Made by a program: the position numbers and the translations under genes. The notes beneath the pieces were generated by a model. The model saw only the letters and a list, made by a program, of their open reading frames with translations, searched no databases and was not told the origin of the DNA. From Rheum nobile (Eukaryota > Streptophyta > Magnoliopsida > Caryophyllales > Polygonaceae): a DNA stretch of 64,000 bases. Position 1 is the stretch's first letter, and each line of letters starts with the position of its first letter. Of the stretch, positions 45,184 through 55,951 are shown in pieces. The stretch is taken from the NCBI GenBank assembly GCA_027886185.1, contig WOAB01000152.1:1071001-1135000 (forward strand), read 5' to 3'.

Positions 45184-46218
45184 TGAGCGCGATCGCCAGA
45201 AGGCCATTGAGGCCGCGTCTACTAGGTCCAACGAGTCCCCAGAGGCACTCCGGAGGCAAGACTCCTCCAATTCTGAAAACATTTCGTCTTCCCCGGGCAC
45301 TGACAAAAAGAGGACCAACACGATAGGTGGGACACCAAATGCCCATCTGGATCATCATGGCGCCGCTACTGGTGCCACTGGGTAGGCCAAGAAAGGCACT
45401 CTAGAGGCTTGGCCAGGTCTTTCCAATTCTGGCACGAGCAATGGTCCACATATGCCCAGTGCCCAACAAAAATCGACTAGCGCCTCGCCATCGACAAAGT
45501 TGGCCGCGCCGTTGCCGCAGACGTCTCCTTTGCAAGGAAAATATGAGCGTCACTTGCTTTTGGCCAGGACTAGTGACCTCACTGCGTGTTTGTCTGGCAA
45601 AGCACCATACTTTCTGCTTGTGCCAACTACGTGCATCCCAGAGTCGTCGCGCACCGCGCCAGTGCCGCCTGCCATCACTGTCTTGCTCGCCGCATTCGAC
45701 GATGTCTTCCCCGATGAGTTGCCACAAGGATTACCTCCACTGAGAGGCATTGAGCACCAGATTGACCTTGTGCCCGATGCTTCCTTGCCCAATCGCGCTG
45801 CGTATGGAGCTGGCCCGGAGGAGACCAAAGAGCTCTAACGCCAAGTGCAGGAGTTGTTGGATCGCGGCTAGGTAAGGGAATCTCTCTCCCCTTGCGCTGT
45901 GCCCGTGATCCTTGTGCCCAAGAAGGATGGCACATGGAGAATGTGTGTTGATTGCCGCGCTATAAACCAGATCACCGTCAAGTATAGGCATCCTATTCCA
46001 TGCCTCGACGATATGCTTGATGAACTTCATGGCGCCAATCTTTTCTCCAAGATAGATTTGAAGAGTGGTTATCACCAAATCAGGATGAAAGAAGTGATGA
46101 GTGGAAGACCGCGTTCAAGACGAAGTATGGGCTCTACGAGTGGCTTGTCATGCCATTTGGGCTCACGAACGCGCCAAGCACCTTCATGCGCATGATGAAC
46201 CACGTCCTGAGAACCTTC
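45184..46218 (+). pseudogene. Truncated reverse transcriptase, element C1
   Basis: The pre-RT linker and the first RT motifs are present: VILVPKKDGTWRMCVDCRAI, LFSKIDLKSGYHQI and LVMPFGLTNAP. Stops occur near 45383, 45836 and 45870, and a G is lost near 46094. Homology ends at 46218 within NHVLRTF, before the catalytic DD box, exactly where the LTR of C2 begins. The most economical reading is that C2 inserted here and the remainder of C1 was later deleted. Confidence 0.85.
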
Positions 46219-47210
46219 TTATGTGACCCTGCCTCCCATGATGGCCCAAGACGAGGAAGAAGCCATGAGCCTACGCTCAGAGGGCCCAATTACAAGGTCT
46301 AGGTCCAAAGCCATCGCGTCTGCCGTCGCGTCACTTGTCGCACGCGTCGTCGCTGGCCAAGGAAGCCCAGACGCCAACCCAAGACTCGTCGTCCTCTCCA
46401 CCATCGGCATCGAAACATCGCGTTCATCGCAGCTGGCATCGGGTGTACCCACTCGCGAGGCCATTGACCTTTCGTCGTCATTCCTCGCGGTGTTTGCATC
46501 CATGCCTTCGCCGCGTTCTTTTTGAGACGCTTTCTATAATTGTTATTATTGATTTTTAGATAGTTTCCTTTTATAGTCCTTTCTATTTTAGGGTTTGTGC
46601 CTTTTGCATGCTTGCATGGGCTAGCCCACTAGGCTCGACTCGGCCCATCCGATGTCTCGCCTCTAGTATTTAAGTCAAACTATGTTATTTGTTTCAACAC
46701 GTTCAATTTTAATCAAGGTTTCAAGTAGAGTGTTTATTCTCCTTCTCTTGATCGGACGTCACCCTCTATCTTCGTATCCCCATTCCCTCCGCCGCCGACG
46801 CTACGGCAATTTCTTGAACCTTCAAGACAGTCTTCCTTTGCATCTCCCTTCATCCGCAGTCGACGCTACGACACCAAAGACTTGTCTTTTCAAGTCATCT
46901 ATCCCTCATCAAATCGCTTCCGCCATCGCTATCTAGTCATCCCACCCCTCACTTCCATCGCGTCCATCATTGCCACTAATTCCATCGCATTCGCCATCGT
47001 CTTCGCCGTCGACGTCGTCTTCGCTGTTGTGACACTCAATGTGACACTCCGCCTCGCCGACACCGCGATCTTCCAGGCCACCTCCACCGGGTTCGCTTTG
47101 CCACCATCTTGTCAGCCTTTCGTGCAAGACAACATGACTTCTCGCCCAAGACTAGATCCAAAGGTGTCGCCTTTGACAATTGGCTTGTCATCGGAGGCAA
47201 GAACACATCA
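46219..47210 (+). repeat. 5' LTR of gypsy element C2
   Basis: This 992-bp LTR starts TTATGTGACCCTGCC (the second base should be G) and ends GAACACATCA. It is closest to the C1 LTR. It abuts the RT of C1 without spacer. The 3' LTR of C2 is missing, so the target duplication (expected CCTTC) cannot be confirmed. Confidence 0.88.
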
Positions 47211-48021
47211 ACTGGCATCAGAGCCCAGCTGTCTTGTAAGTCACAAACTCAAGTTTACATCTTGTTCACAATTTTTTTTTCTTAACCCCCATCGTTTGTT
47301 TTCGTCAGATCTTGAGAAAAACCAAAGTTTCCATATTTGCCTAACCTACTCGGTTTCTACAAGATAAACTCTTGACCGAAATTTTTTCCTTGTTCCCTAA
47401 GTTTTGGTGTGTTAGGTAATTTGTTATCTTGCATGCTAGAATATTTTGTTTCCTTGTTTCACGCGTGGATAGAGTTTCCTTGTTTGCTAGATTTTGCTTT
47501 TTAGTTAAGTTAACCGAATTTCCTTATAAGATATCAATCAAATCTTATATTCTCTCTCCTATCTCTAAAGATCACACTTGTGATATTCTTGTTACTTAGA
47601 CCGTTTTCTTTTGTTTCCTTTTGCAATCCGAAAAGATCAAAAGATAAGATCTCATATATTTTATAAAAAAATGATATCAAAAAGATATTCATAAAAAAAA
47701 GTTACCAAAGTTAGGTAAAGCCAAAATAAGGCAACCCTAACCCGCTCTCGGTCTAAGCTCATCTTCTCAACCTCTCCACCGTCTAGGTCAAGCTTCCTAG
47801 AAGGTGATTTCTTGCTAATTAGGTTACTTTGTTTACGTTTGTTTTTGGGTTTCAATTTGTTCTTGTTTGTTTGATTGAACTTGCTTGATACATCATCTCT
47901 TGTGCAAGCCAAGCCGCCCTCACGGCAAGCCAAATTAGCCCTACCAACGTGAACTTTGTGACTTGAATAGTGACTTTCTTGGTTGTTGTTCTTTGTTGTC
48001 TTTTGGTTCGTTTTTACTCCC
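47211..48021 (+). other. Primer-binding site and leader of element C2
   Basis: The primer site TGGCATCAGAGCC (47213-47225) is identical to that of C1 and carries the same difference from the usual initiator tRNA-Met site. The leader of about 800 bp has no coding feature. Confidence 0.8.
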
Positions 48022-49250
48022 ATGTCTGGCCATTTTGTTATAGGTAGCATGACGGTTGAACAACGTGAAGACCAACTTGGAGTCGACAACACCAATCCAA
48101 ATCCATCGCCGTTGGGTCTACCCCAAGACCAACCACCGATTGACCCCCCACAACAAGACCCCATCATGGAGTTGTCCGAGGAGCAAAGAGAGATCCAAGC
48201 TCTTCGTTAACGCGTTGCTCAATTTGAAGCCAGAGAACGCGCGGCACAACTTGTGCCCACTCCAACACCCCTGAGTACTATGGACGCGCCGGCTCAACCA
48301 CGAGCCACCGACGCCGGTCCATCGAAGACAAGAGTCGACAAAGGCAAAGGAATCATGCCTTCGATATCTCAACCTCAACCACAACTCAATCGTATGCAAA
48401 GTGTCATCGAGAGTCGCCAAGGCTTCGTTTTGCACACGGACTACTACGTGCCCAGAGCCACACCCGTTGGCTTCGACACCGGCTCCGACAACGACCGCGA
48501 CGCCGAAGACACTCAAGGTGAGTTTTCTGAACCATACAACTTTGATGATCGCTATGCCTCTAGGAGAACCCAGAGACGCATACCAGGATCAGCGCCTCGC
48601 GAAGGCCGCCCTCGGCCGGGCCGAGCAAGCCGACGCGACGCCAAGGAGACCCAGTCGCCAACCAAGTGGGCATACGCGACGCGATGATCAATTGAGGACC
48701 CCAACTACCCAGCCACAGAGCCATGATGTACGCGATCATCTTCGACACCAAAGTGTTCGGACGCCGCGTTACGGATCCGATGGCTACGCGTCGATCACAC
48801 CCAATGTCCACGACGACTTCGACGAGTATGATGACGAGGACATCGAGGACTCAGGTATGGTCAACCCTAACTTTTTTCACCCCCCTCTTGGAGATCCACT
48901 TGAATTGCAGGATCACCCTTCGGATTAGATACCTCCACCGCGTCTCCAGCCCCAAGGAGAACGCGTTCGTGACATTGGCGGCGAGCGCCGCAATGTTATA
49001 CCAAGGGACATTCGCCGAGCCGACTACGATGACCAGACGCTGATGCGACGACGCCTACGCGCCAAGGGATGAGTTTGCTCGCAGAGAAGATCACCAAGAC
49101 CGCGATAGACGCCAGGTTGGACGCGATAGACGCCATGGTATGCGTGCCTACGAGAATCCTTTCTACGCCGCCGCGCCAAACAACGCGTTCAACCACGCAC
49201 CTGCCCAGCCTCGATACCAACGACACAAAGTCAAGGTAAAGATCGAGCAT
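48022..49250 (+). pseudogene. Gag N-terminal region, element C2
   Basis: MSGHFVIGSMTVEQREDQLG opens at 48022. A TAA at 48208-48210 replaces a glutamine codon, a base change near 48610 shifts the frame, and TAG at 48926-48928 replaces tryptophan. The remaining sequence follows A and C1. At 49250 a 93-base segment present in C1 (43845-43937) is absent, leaving a single GAGCAT. Confidence 0.8.
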
Positions 49251-50520
49251 GTTTACGCCACGACACTTCACTTTCGAGGAGCAGCCCGAGTGTGGTGGCA
49301 TCACTTCGAGGATGACTGCGTGCGTCGCCACAAAACACGAGTCACTGAATGGCATCAACTAGTCTACGTAATGACCAAGAAATATATGCCTCCAGACTAT
49401 AGGAATCAAATGAGAATGGAAATTGCCATGGCTCGCCAAGGGTCAATTAGTCCACTCGAGTTCTTTTCCAAGCTTGAAGACATGTATTTCAAGGCCAACA
49501 TCTCCGTTGCACCATCGACTTTGAGGATGAAATTCTTGAGTGGCTTAAACACAAACATCCGTGATCATCTCGAGATTTTGCCCATCAAAGACTTGAACAC
49601 CCTCACACACACGGCGATGCAAATCCATGCACAAACCTCTCGCCGAAAGTCTTACACTTTTCCAAGTGGCCAACATAGGTATTCTTCTTACCCTAGTGGA
49701 TTGCCTTCTACTAATGTTCGCCCTAGTGTCTCTACCACAGCCGCGTCGAGCCAAGCCCCCAAAGCGAAGCCTTCGACGCCAAGCACCGCGCCGCACCAGA
49801 ACGCGCCCAGACAAGCTCCAGTGGGCACAAATCGCGCGCGCGACGTCGAGTGTTACAAATGTGGTGGAAGAGGCCACTATAAGAAGGACTGTCCCAATAC
49901 TTGCAAGGTGTTGTTCTCCACCGCGACCTCCGGCTATGAATCTGTCGACGACGAGGAGCCAACACTCGAGGCCATCGATGAAGGCATCGAAGAGGAGGAA
50001 GACACCTACGACTGCGAACCCGCTTCTCTGCACGCGGGCACACCATTGAGCTTGGTGACGCGTCGTCTCCTCACAATCAAGGAAGCGAGCCTCCACGACC
50101 AACGCGATAACTTGTTACACACAAGGGCTCTAGTCCAGACGGCTTCCTTGAGTGTCATAGTTGCTGGAGGCTCATGTGCTAACATTGTCAATGAGAAGGT
50201 CGTGACACACTTCAAGTTGCCTACGATGCCTCATCCACAGCCTTATGCACTCCAATGGATTTCTTCCAGTCCAGGTAACACAGTATCTCGCCAAATGCTT
50301 AGTTTCTTTTTCCATAGGGCAATACTGTGATTCTATACTTTGTGATGTCGTTGCTATGGACGCCACCCATATTTTGCTTGGGCGCCCATGGCAATTCGAC
50401 AGGTGCGTGCTCCTGATGGCTATTTGAACACTTATGTGTTCAATTACCATGGGAAGCACGTCACCTTGTATCCAATGTCTCCCCATGAGATCTTGCAGGA
50501 CCAGGTTGAGCGCGATCGCT
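49251..50520 (+). pseudogene. Gag capsid, zinc knuckle and protease, element C2
   Basis: The open frame 49140-50330 includes FRGAARVWWHHFEDD, the zinc knuckle CYKCGGRGHYKKDC and the protease. The protease active site reads SVIVAGGSCANIV, so the catalytic aspartate has become alanine. One extra A near 50295 shifts the frame before LLGRPWQFDR. A TAG follows at 50519-50521, at the same codon as the TAG at 13236-13238 of element A. Confidence 0.85.
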
Positions 50521-52398
50521 AGAAGGCCATTGAGGCCGCATCTACTAGGTCCAACGAGTCCCTAGAGGCACTCCAGAGGCAAGACTCCTCCAATTATGGA
50601 AAAATTTCGTCTTCCCCTAGGCACTGACAAGAATGGGACCAACGCAACAGGTGGAACACCAAATTCCCATCTGGATCGTCATGGTGCCGCTGCTGGTGCT
50701 GCTGGGAAGGCCAAGAAAGGCACCCCAGAGGCTTGGCCAGGTTTTTCCAATTCTGGCGCGAGCAATGGTCCATATATGCCTAGTGCCCAACAAAAATCGA
50801 CCAGCGCCTCACCATTGACAAAGTTGGCCGCACCGTTGCCGCTGACACCTCCGTTGCAAGGCAAATGTGAGCGACACTTGCTTTTGGCCAGGCCCAGTGA
50901 CCTCACTGCGTGTCTGACTAGCAAGGCACCATGTTTTCTGCTTGTGCCAACCCCATGCATCCCAGAGTCATCGCGCACCGCGCCAGTGCCGCTTGTCATC
51001 GTTGCCTTGCTCACCGCGTTCGACGACGTCTTCCCCGACGAGTTGCCATAAGGATTACCTCCACTGAGAGGAATTGAGCACCAGATTGACCTTATGCCAG
51101 GTGCTTCCTTGCCCAATTGCGCTGCGTATAGAGCTAGTCCAGAGGAGACCAAAGAGCTTCAGCGCCAAGTGCAAAAGTTGTTGGATCGCGGCTACGTGAG
51201 GGTATCTCTTTCCCCTTGCGATATGCATGTGATCCTTGTGCCCAAGAAGGATGGCACATGGAGAATGTGTGTTGATTGCCGCACGATAAACCAGATCACC
51301 GTCAAGTATAGGCATCCTATTCCACGCCTCGACGATATGCTTGATGAACTTCATGGCGCCACACTTTTCTCCAAGATAGATTTGAAGAGTGGTTATCACC
51401 AAATCAGGATGAAAGAAGGTGATGAGTGGAAGACCGCGTTCAAGACGAAGTATGGGCTCTACGAGTGGCTTGTCATGCCATTTGGGCTCACGAACGCGCC
51501 AAACACCTTCATGCGCGTGATGAACCACGTCTTGAGAACCTTCCTTGGCAAGTTTGTCATCGTTTATTTAGATGACATCCTTGTGTATTCACGGAGCCTA
51601 GAGGAACATGTCGATCACCTTCGCCAGGTGCTCGAGTGCCTTCGACGCGAGTGCCTATTCGCCAATCTGGCCAAGTGCTCATTTTGCTCCGCGTCCACAA
51701 ATTTTCTGGGCTATGTCGTGAGTAGTGATGGTATGCGCGTTGACGACGAAAAGATCGCGGACATCAAAGAATGGCCAACGCCGACGACGCCGACTCAAGT
51801 GCGAAGCTTTCTCGGCCTCGTGGGATTTTATAGGCGCTTTGTTCGAGACTTCTCCTCCATTGCCGCGCCTTTGCATGAGTTGACGAAGAAGGGAAGCACT
51901 ATCTTGTGGCTTGAGTCCCACGAAGAAGCCTTCTCGGCTTTGAAGTGGGCCTTGCGCCAAGCACCTTTGCTTCAGCTTCCCGACTTCGACAAGCACTTCG
52001 AGGTAGAATGTGATGCCTCAGACATTGGCATTGGTGATGTACTACACCAGGAGAAGAAGCCCATTGCATATTTCAGTGAGAAGCTCACAGGGGCCACACT
52101 CAATTACCCCACCCACGACAAAGAATTATATGCCCTAATACGCATGCTAAAGACATGGCAACATTACCTTTGGCCGCGTGAATTTGCCACCCACAGCGAC
52201 CACGCGGCCTTGAGCTATTTGAAGAGCCAAGCCCACCTCAATCGACGCCATGCTCGTTGGGTGGAATTTCTTGAGACATTTCCTTATGTCGTGGTCCATA
52301 AGAAGGGAAAGGAGAACATTGTCGCCGATGCGTTATCTCGAAGGTATGTTCTCTTGACTCATGTGCAAACTAAAGTTTTGGGTTTTGCTTTGATTTAA
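50521..52398 (+). pseudogene. Reverse transcriptase and RNase H, element C2
   Basis: The frame 51094-52398 is intact over 434 codons. RT motifs: DGTWRMCVDCRTINQI, LFSKIDLKSGYHQI, LVMPFGLTNAP and the catalytic VYLDDILVYS near 51565-51595. RNase H: FEVECDASDIGIGD and HSDHAALSYL. Upstream, a TAA at 51049-51051 interrupts DELPQG. The RT core is the best kept in the window. Stops at 52398 and 52458 separate it from integrase. Confidence 0.88.
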
Positions 52399-53496
52399 GA
52401 ATTGTATGCTAGTGATCCTTTCTTTGCCCCTATAGTCGAGCATTGCCTAAGATTTTGAGAGTTTGAGTCATATTTTCTTTCTGAGGGTTATTTATACAAG
52501 GCTAGTCGCCTTTGCATCCCTAGGTCTTCCATTAGGATCCTTTTGATTCAGAAAGCACACGAAAGTCGTGGACACTTTGGGATTAGTAAGACCTTGGCCG
52601 CCCTAAGAGAACATTTCTTTTGGCCTAAGATGACCCATCAAGTGACTAGGTTTTGTAGAAGTTGTGTGACATGCCAAAGAGACAAAGCTAGGTCAAGCCC
52701 ACACGGCCTCTACACACCATTGCCCATTCCTAGTGCCCCTTGGAAAGATTTGTCTATGGATTTCATCACGGGTTTGCCCCTCTCTCGACGAGGTAAAGAC
52801 TCTATTTTTGTGGTCGTAGATAGATTTTCTAAGATGGCACATTTTATAGCTTGTAAGACAACCCATAGTGCTAGTGAGATTGCTGATCTATTCTTTGAGC
52901 ATATGGTGCGTCTTCATGGAGTCCCACGTACCATAGTGAGTGATAGGGATTCTAAGTTCGTTGGTCATTTTTGGATAACTCTTTGGGGTAAGCTAGGAAC
53001 CAAACTCCTATTTTCCACTAGCTACCACCCCCAGACCGATGGCCAAATGGAGGTCACGAATAGAACCCTAGGAGCCCTCCTTCGCACGATGCTCAAAGCC
53101 AACCCTAGGCGTTGGGAGGACTTACTATCACTTGTCGAGTTTTGTTACAATAGATGCAGGCACACGGCGACCAAGTTGACACCTTTCAAAGTGGTGTATG
53201 GCATGAATCCATTGACGCCGCTTGATTTGTCGTCGCGACCACTGCGAGACCCAGTGCATGTCTCTGCCGCCAATCGCGCTGAGCAAGTACAAGAGCTCCA
53301 TCGACGAACCAGGGACCAATTGGAGAGAAGGGCCGCGCAGTATGCCTCCTAGAAGAACAATGGCCTCCGCCACGTCGTTTTTGCACCCGGGGATCTCGTC
53401 TGGGTGCACATGCGAAAAGAAAGGTTCCCCTCGCGGCGTAAGCACAAATTGGCACCGCGTGGAGATGGTCAATTCCGCATGATAAAATCCATTGGG
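52399..53496 (+). pseudogene. Integrase, element C2 (3' truncated)
   Basis: The zinc-binding part shows HFGISKTLAALREHFFWPKM and CRSCVTCQRDK. The core has MDFITG, VSDRDSKFVGHF and DGQMEVTNRT, keeping all three catalytic acids. The frame 52543-53352 is open, then a TAG replaces CAG. Homology with A ends at IKSIGD, inside the C-terminal domain, where the sequence switches to element D. The polypurine tract and 3' LTR are gone. Confidence 0.88.
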
Positions 53497-53509
53497 GATG
53501 GTCAATTCC
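53497..53509. other. Rearrangement junction between C2 and D
   Basis: GATGGTCAATTCC occurs twice, at 53464-53476 within C2 and again here at the exact join to element D. The 3' end of C2 and the 3' LTR of D are both missing. A short copied segment at a deletion joint fits end joining with a templated insertion. Confidence 0.6.
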
Positions 53510-53904
53510 ACCCTACCCGAAACCTCCTTATTGCTCCACCACTTATGTCGCCACGCCAGAAGAATGAATGAATCCTATTAATCACTATTTTTTTTCACTC
53601 ATTCTGCTTAGGCGCCCTTTCAGGTTTTCACCTAGCCACTCATTTCATTTTTCATAGATGAGCTCATAAATTCTCACATCAGTCTTTAGCCTCTTATTAC
53701 TCCAGCCTAATGCCGGTCCGGGCCCCTGAATTTTGCCTAAGTCGCCCTTTCGTGTTTTCAGGTTAGCCATGATTTTCTACTTTTTTTTTATTATTTACAA
53801 ACAACAGTAAGTATAAATCCCTCCCCCATGCTTAAATATTACATTGTCCTCAATGTAATAAAAGACAAAAATGAAAATCTGGGGAAGAAAGAAAAAATAC
53901 CCAC
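53510..53904 (-). other. 3' untranslated region of element D (truncated)
   Basis: The sequence aligns with 17890-18337 of element B. It keeps the paired GAAA-loop motifs at 53614-53629 and 53744-53759 (130 bases apart, 129 in B), though the second has lost one stem pair. A T run lies near 53780. About 290 bases that should separate it from the LTR are missing. Confidence 0.6.
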
Positions 53905-54540
53905 TAGGGCTGCCGAGGTGGTCCGCGTCTCGGACGACGGAGTTGGCGTGGCGGTGGAAATTCATTGTAACAAGAGTCTCTGGTGTGCTGGCGGGTGACA
54001 ATGCTGTGCAACTCATCTTCGGTTGGTCCTATATACCTCGGCCACTCGTTTCGAGCAAACTCGTCCCAGTGCTGGCTGTAAGTGCACACCACCAACTGCT
54101 GATCCCGGAGCTACCGAACATCCTCATCTAACTCAGCTATCCACGCACCATGCTGAGCCTGGTTGCTCCTGATGTCAGCGACATCGGCAGCCATATGATC
54201 CAAGCGAGTGGCACACCGATGCTGCTCATCCAGAATATGTCGCTGGTCTGCAGCCATCTCTCTAATCGTCATGTCCATCTTAGCTTGGCGATAAGCCATC
54301 TCCTTCTGTCGAATACAAATGCTGGACATAGCAGCTAGCATCTGCTCCTGCCAAGAACTAGACGCACCGGAATGGCCTCCAGGACCACTCGAAGTGCCCG
54401 CCTCATACTGCCTATCCGTGTCAGCGGCCTCATCATGGAGCCCCATATCCATCATCATATCAGTAGTCACCCCTGGAAACTCCTCCTCAACAGCTGCTCT
54501 ATCCTCCTCCTCATCATCATCATCATCAACCATATAAAAA
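53905..54540 (-). pseudogene. Extra 3' ORF, part b, element D
   Basis: The frame 54533-54111 reads MVDDDDDEEEDRAAVEEEFP, then a serine-rich stretch and a coiled-coil-like segment (IREMAADQRHILDEQHRCAT). A stop at 54111 precedes more homologous-looking sequence ending RQLRRPRRGPPRQP near 53904. It corresponds to 18338-18913 of B. It lies in the -1 frame relative to part a and overlaps it. Confidence 0.6.
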
Positions 54541-55360
54541 TCATGAGCCGTAGGGTAAGATGATGGATGCCACCCTTCCCTGCCTTCCAGAAATACTGTC
54601 CCCGTGTAGAACCCAACAACCCCGCCTTCTTCAGAGAGTTCTCATCATAGACATATGCGCCAGACAACAGTTGATAATTCTCTGGCACTTCCGGTCCCCA
54701 AATTCTAGCAATTAGAGTGATCATCCCATCCATAGCTATCCTGCCGGACTCTTTGTCGCGGACCCGGAAACAACTGGCTACAAACAGAGCGACCCAATCT
54801 GGAACAGACTCACTCTCTGGAGTCATGCACCAGAGAACTGACATATCAGCAGCATAAACTTTGTGGACCTCGCCATGGCCCAAGAATGCCATTGCTATCA
54901 CCTTATCGGCCAATCTCAGGCATGGATGCACAATCTTGTAATTGTACTCCCCCTTCTTAGGATTGAAAATCTGACCAGTAGCTGCCAACCAAAATTCATA
55001 GTGTCGGGTGCCCACAGCTGTCCACCCCTCAGTTGGTGGAGCGGAAACTCCAAAAATATGTCTAAGCTCATCAAATGATGAAGTTCGATCCACATCATTC
55101 AAATGAAACGTAATCCTTTCCTCATCACTTTCCAATGTAGCCAATAATTCCAACACATAGAGAATATAGGTAGGAGCTCCCGTAGACACAAAAGCATCCA
55201 AACCACCATGGTGAAACAAAAGCCTTGTGCAGTCCAATAGACCCAAAGTATGCAAAGTAGGGACATCAAGGAAACGGGTTTGCACTATTTCACGATGACA
55301 AAGTGCATCCCAACGCTTCATTTGCCTTTTGTTCAACCTTTGCAACCCCCTACCGGACAT
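54467..55360 (-). CDS. Extra 3' ORF, part a, element D
   Basis: This 297-codon open frame starts MSGRGLQRLNKRQMKRWD and contains QTRFLDVPTLHTLGLLDCTR, HHGGLDAF, GEYNYKIVHPCLRLADKV and VLWCMTPESESVPDWVALF. These match part a of element B closely in order and spacing. It is a plant-retroelement-specific protein found in the extra-ORF position of Athila-group elements, with no assigned activity. The last 20 or so codons lie in a region also read in the frame of part b. Confidence 0.65.
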   Translation of the reverse strand: MSGRGLQRLNKRQMKRWDALCHREIVQTRFLDVPTLHTLGLLDCTRLLFHHGGLDAFVSTGAPTYILYVLELLATLESDEERITFHLNDVDRTSSFDELRHIFGVSAPPTEGWTAVGTRHYEFWLAATGQIFNPKKGEYNYKIVHPCLRLADKVIAMAFLGHGEVHKVYAADMSVLWCMTPESESVPDWVALFVASCFRVRDKESGRIAMDGMITLIARIWGPEVPENYQLLSGAYVYDENSLKKAGLLGSTRGQYFWKAGKGGIHHLTLRLMIFIWLMMMMMRRRIEQLLRRSFQG

Positions 55361-55889
55361 CTCTAACCTTCAATGTCGAAATCAACACAAGAGGATAGTG
55401 AAGAAACTCACCACAAACCGAAAGAAATCGGCGCAGATGTGTAAGCAGCGGGCGCAGATCTCCACGGCGGTCGCGACCTTCAGAGGAGGAGAAGCAGCGA
55501 GGAGGACTGACCCAGATCTGGTCGCGGCTGGAGGTGAAATAGGAGGCGGCGTCGCGGCTTCAGATGGGAAATAAATTATTGAGGAAGAAGAAAGAGAACA
55601 AGGGTTTATATCCACGAAAAAGAAGGGCCGCGATCACGGTTTTCAGGCCGCGACCGCGGCTTTGAGATATGTCGATTTTCTTTTTTTTCTTTTTTTTTAA
55701 TTCAAGAGAGAGGAGGCAGCGAACTCGGTTGCATTCTTCACGGATAGGGCAAGGCCGCGACCGCGGTTTGTAGGCTGTGATCGCGACTTCTACTTCGAAG
55801 CTTCCTTACCTGCAAGTTAGTCTAGAAAACGAAACAAGGAAAAATAACAACAGAAGGATATGAGAAAAAATTCAAGAAAAACTTCATAC
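55361..55889 (-). repeat. Palindrome-bearing spacer upstream of the extra ORF, element D
   Basis: GC-rich units occur in pairs: GGCCGCGATCACGG with GGCCGCGACCGCGG (55627-55661), and GGCCGCGACCGCGG with GGCTGTGATCGCGA (55753-55790). The rest is non-coding, with a T/C run near 55680. Position and pairing match the spacer of B. Confidence 0.7.
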
Positions 55890-55907
55890 CTCGGGTTGCC
55901 TCCCGAG
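55890..55907 (-). other. Conserved hairpin after the integrase frame, element D
   Basis: The minus-strand 18-mer CTCGGGAGGCAACCCGAG is identical to that of element B at 20500-20517 and starts 45 bases after the pol stop, as there. It can form a 6-bp stem with the loop AGGCAA. Confidence 0.6.
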
Positions 55908-55951
55908 AAGCGCCTTGGTTAATGTCATGGCTCAACATAGTGCCTTGTATA

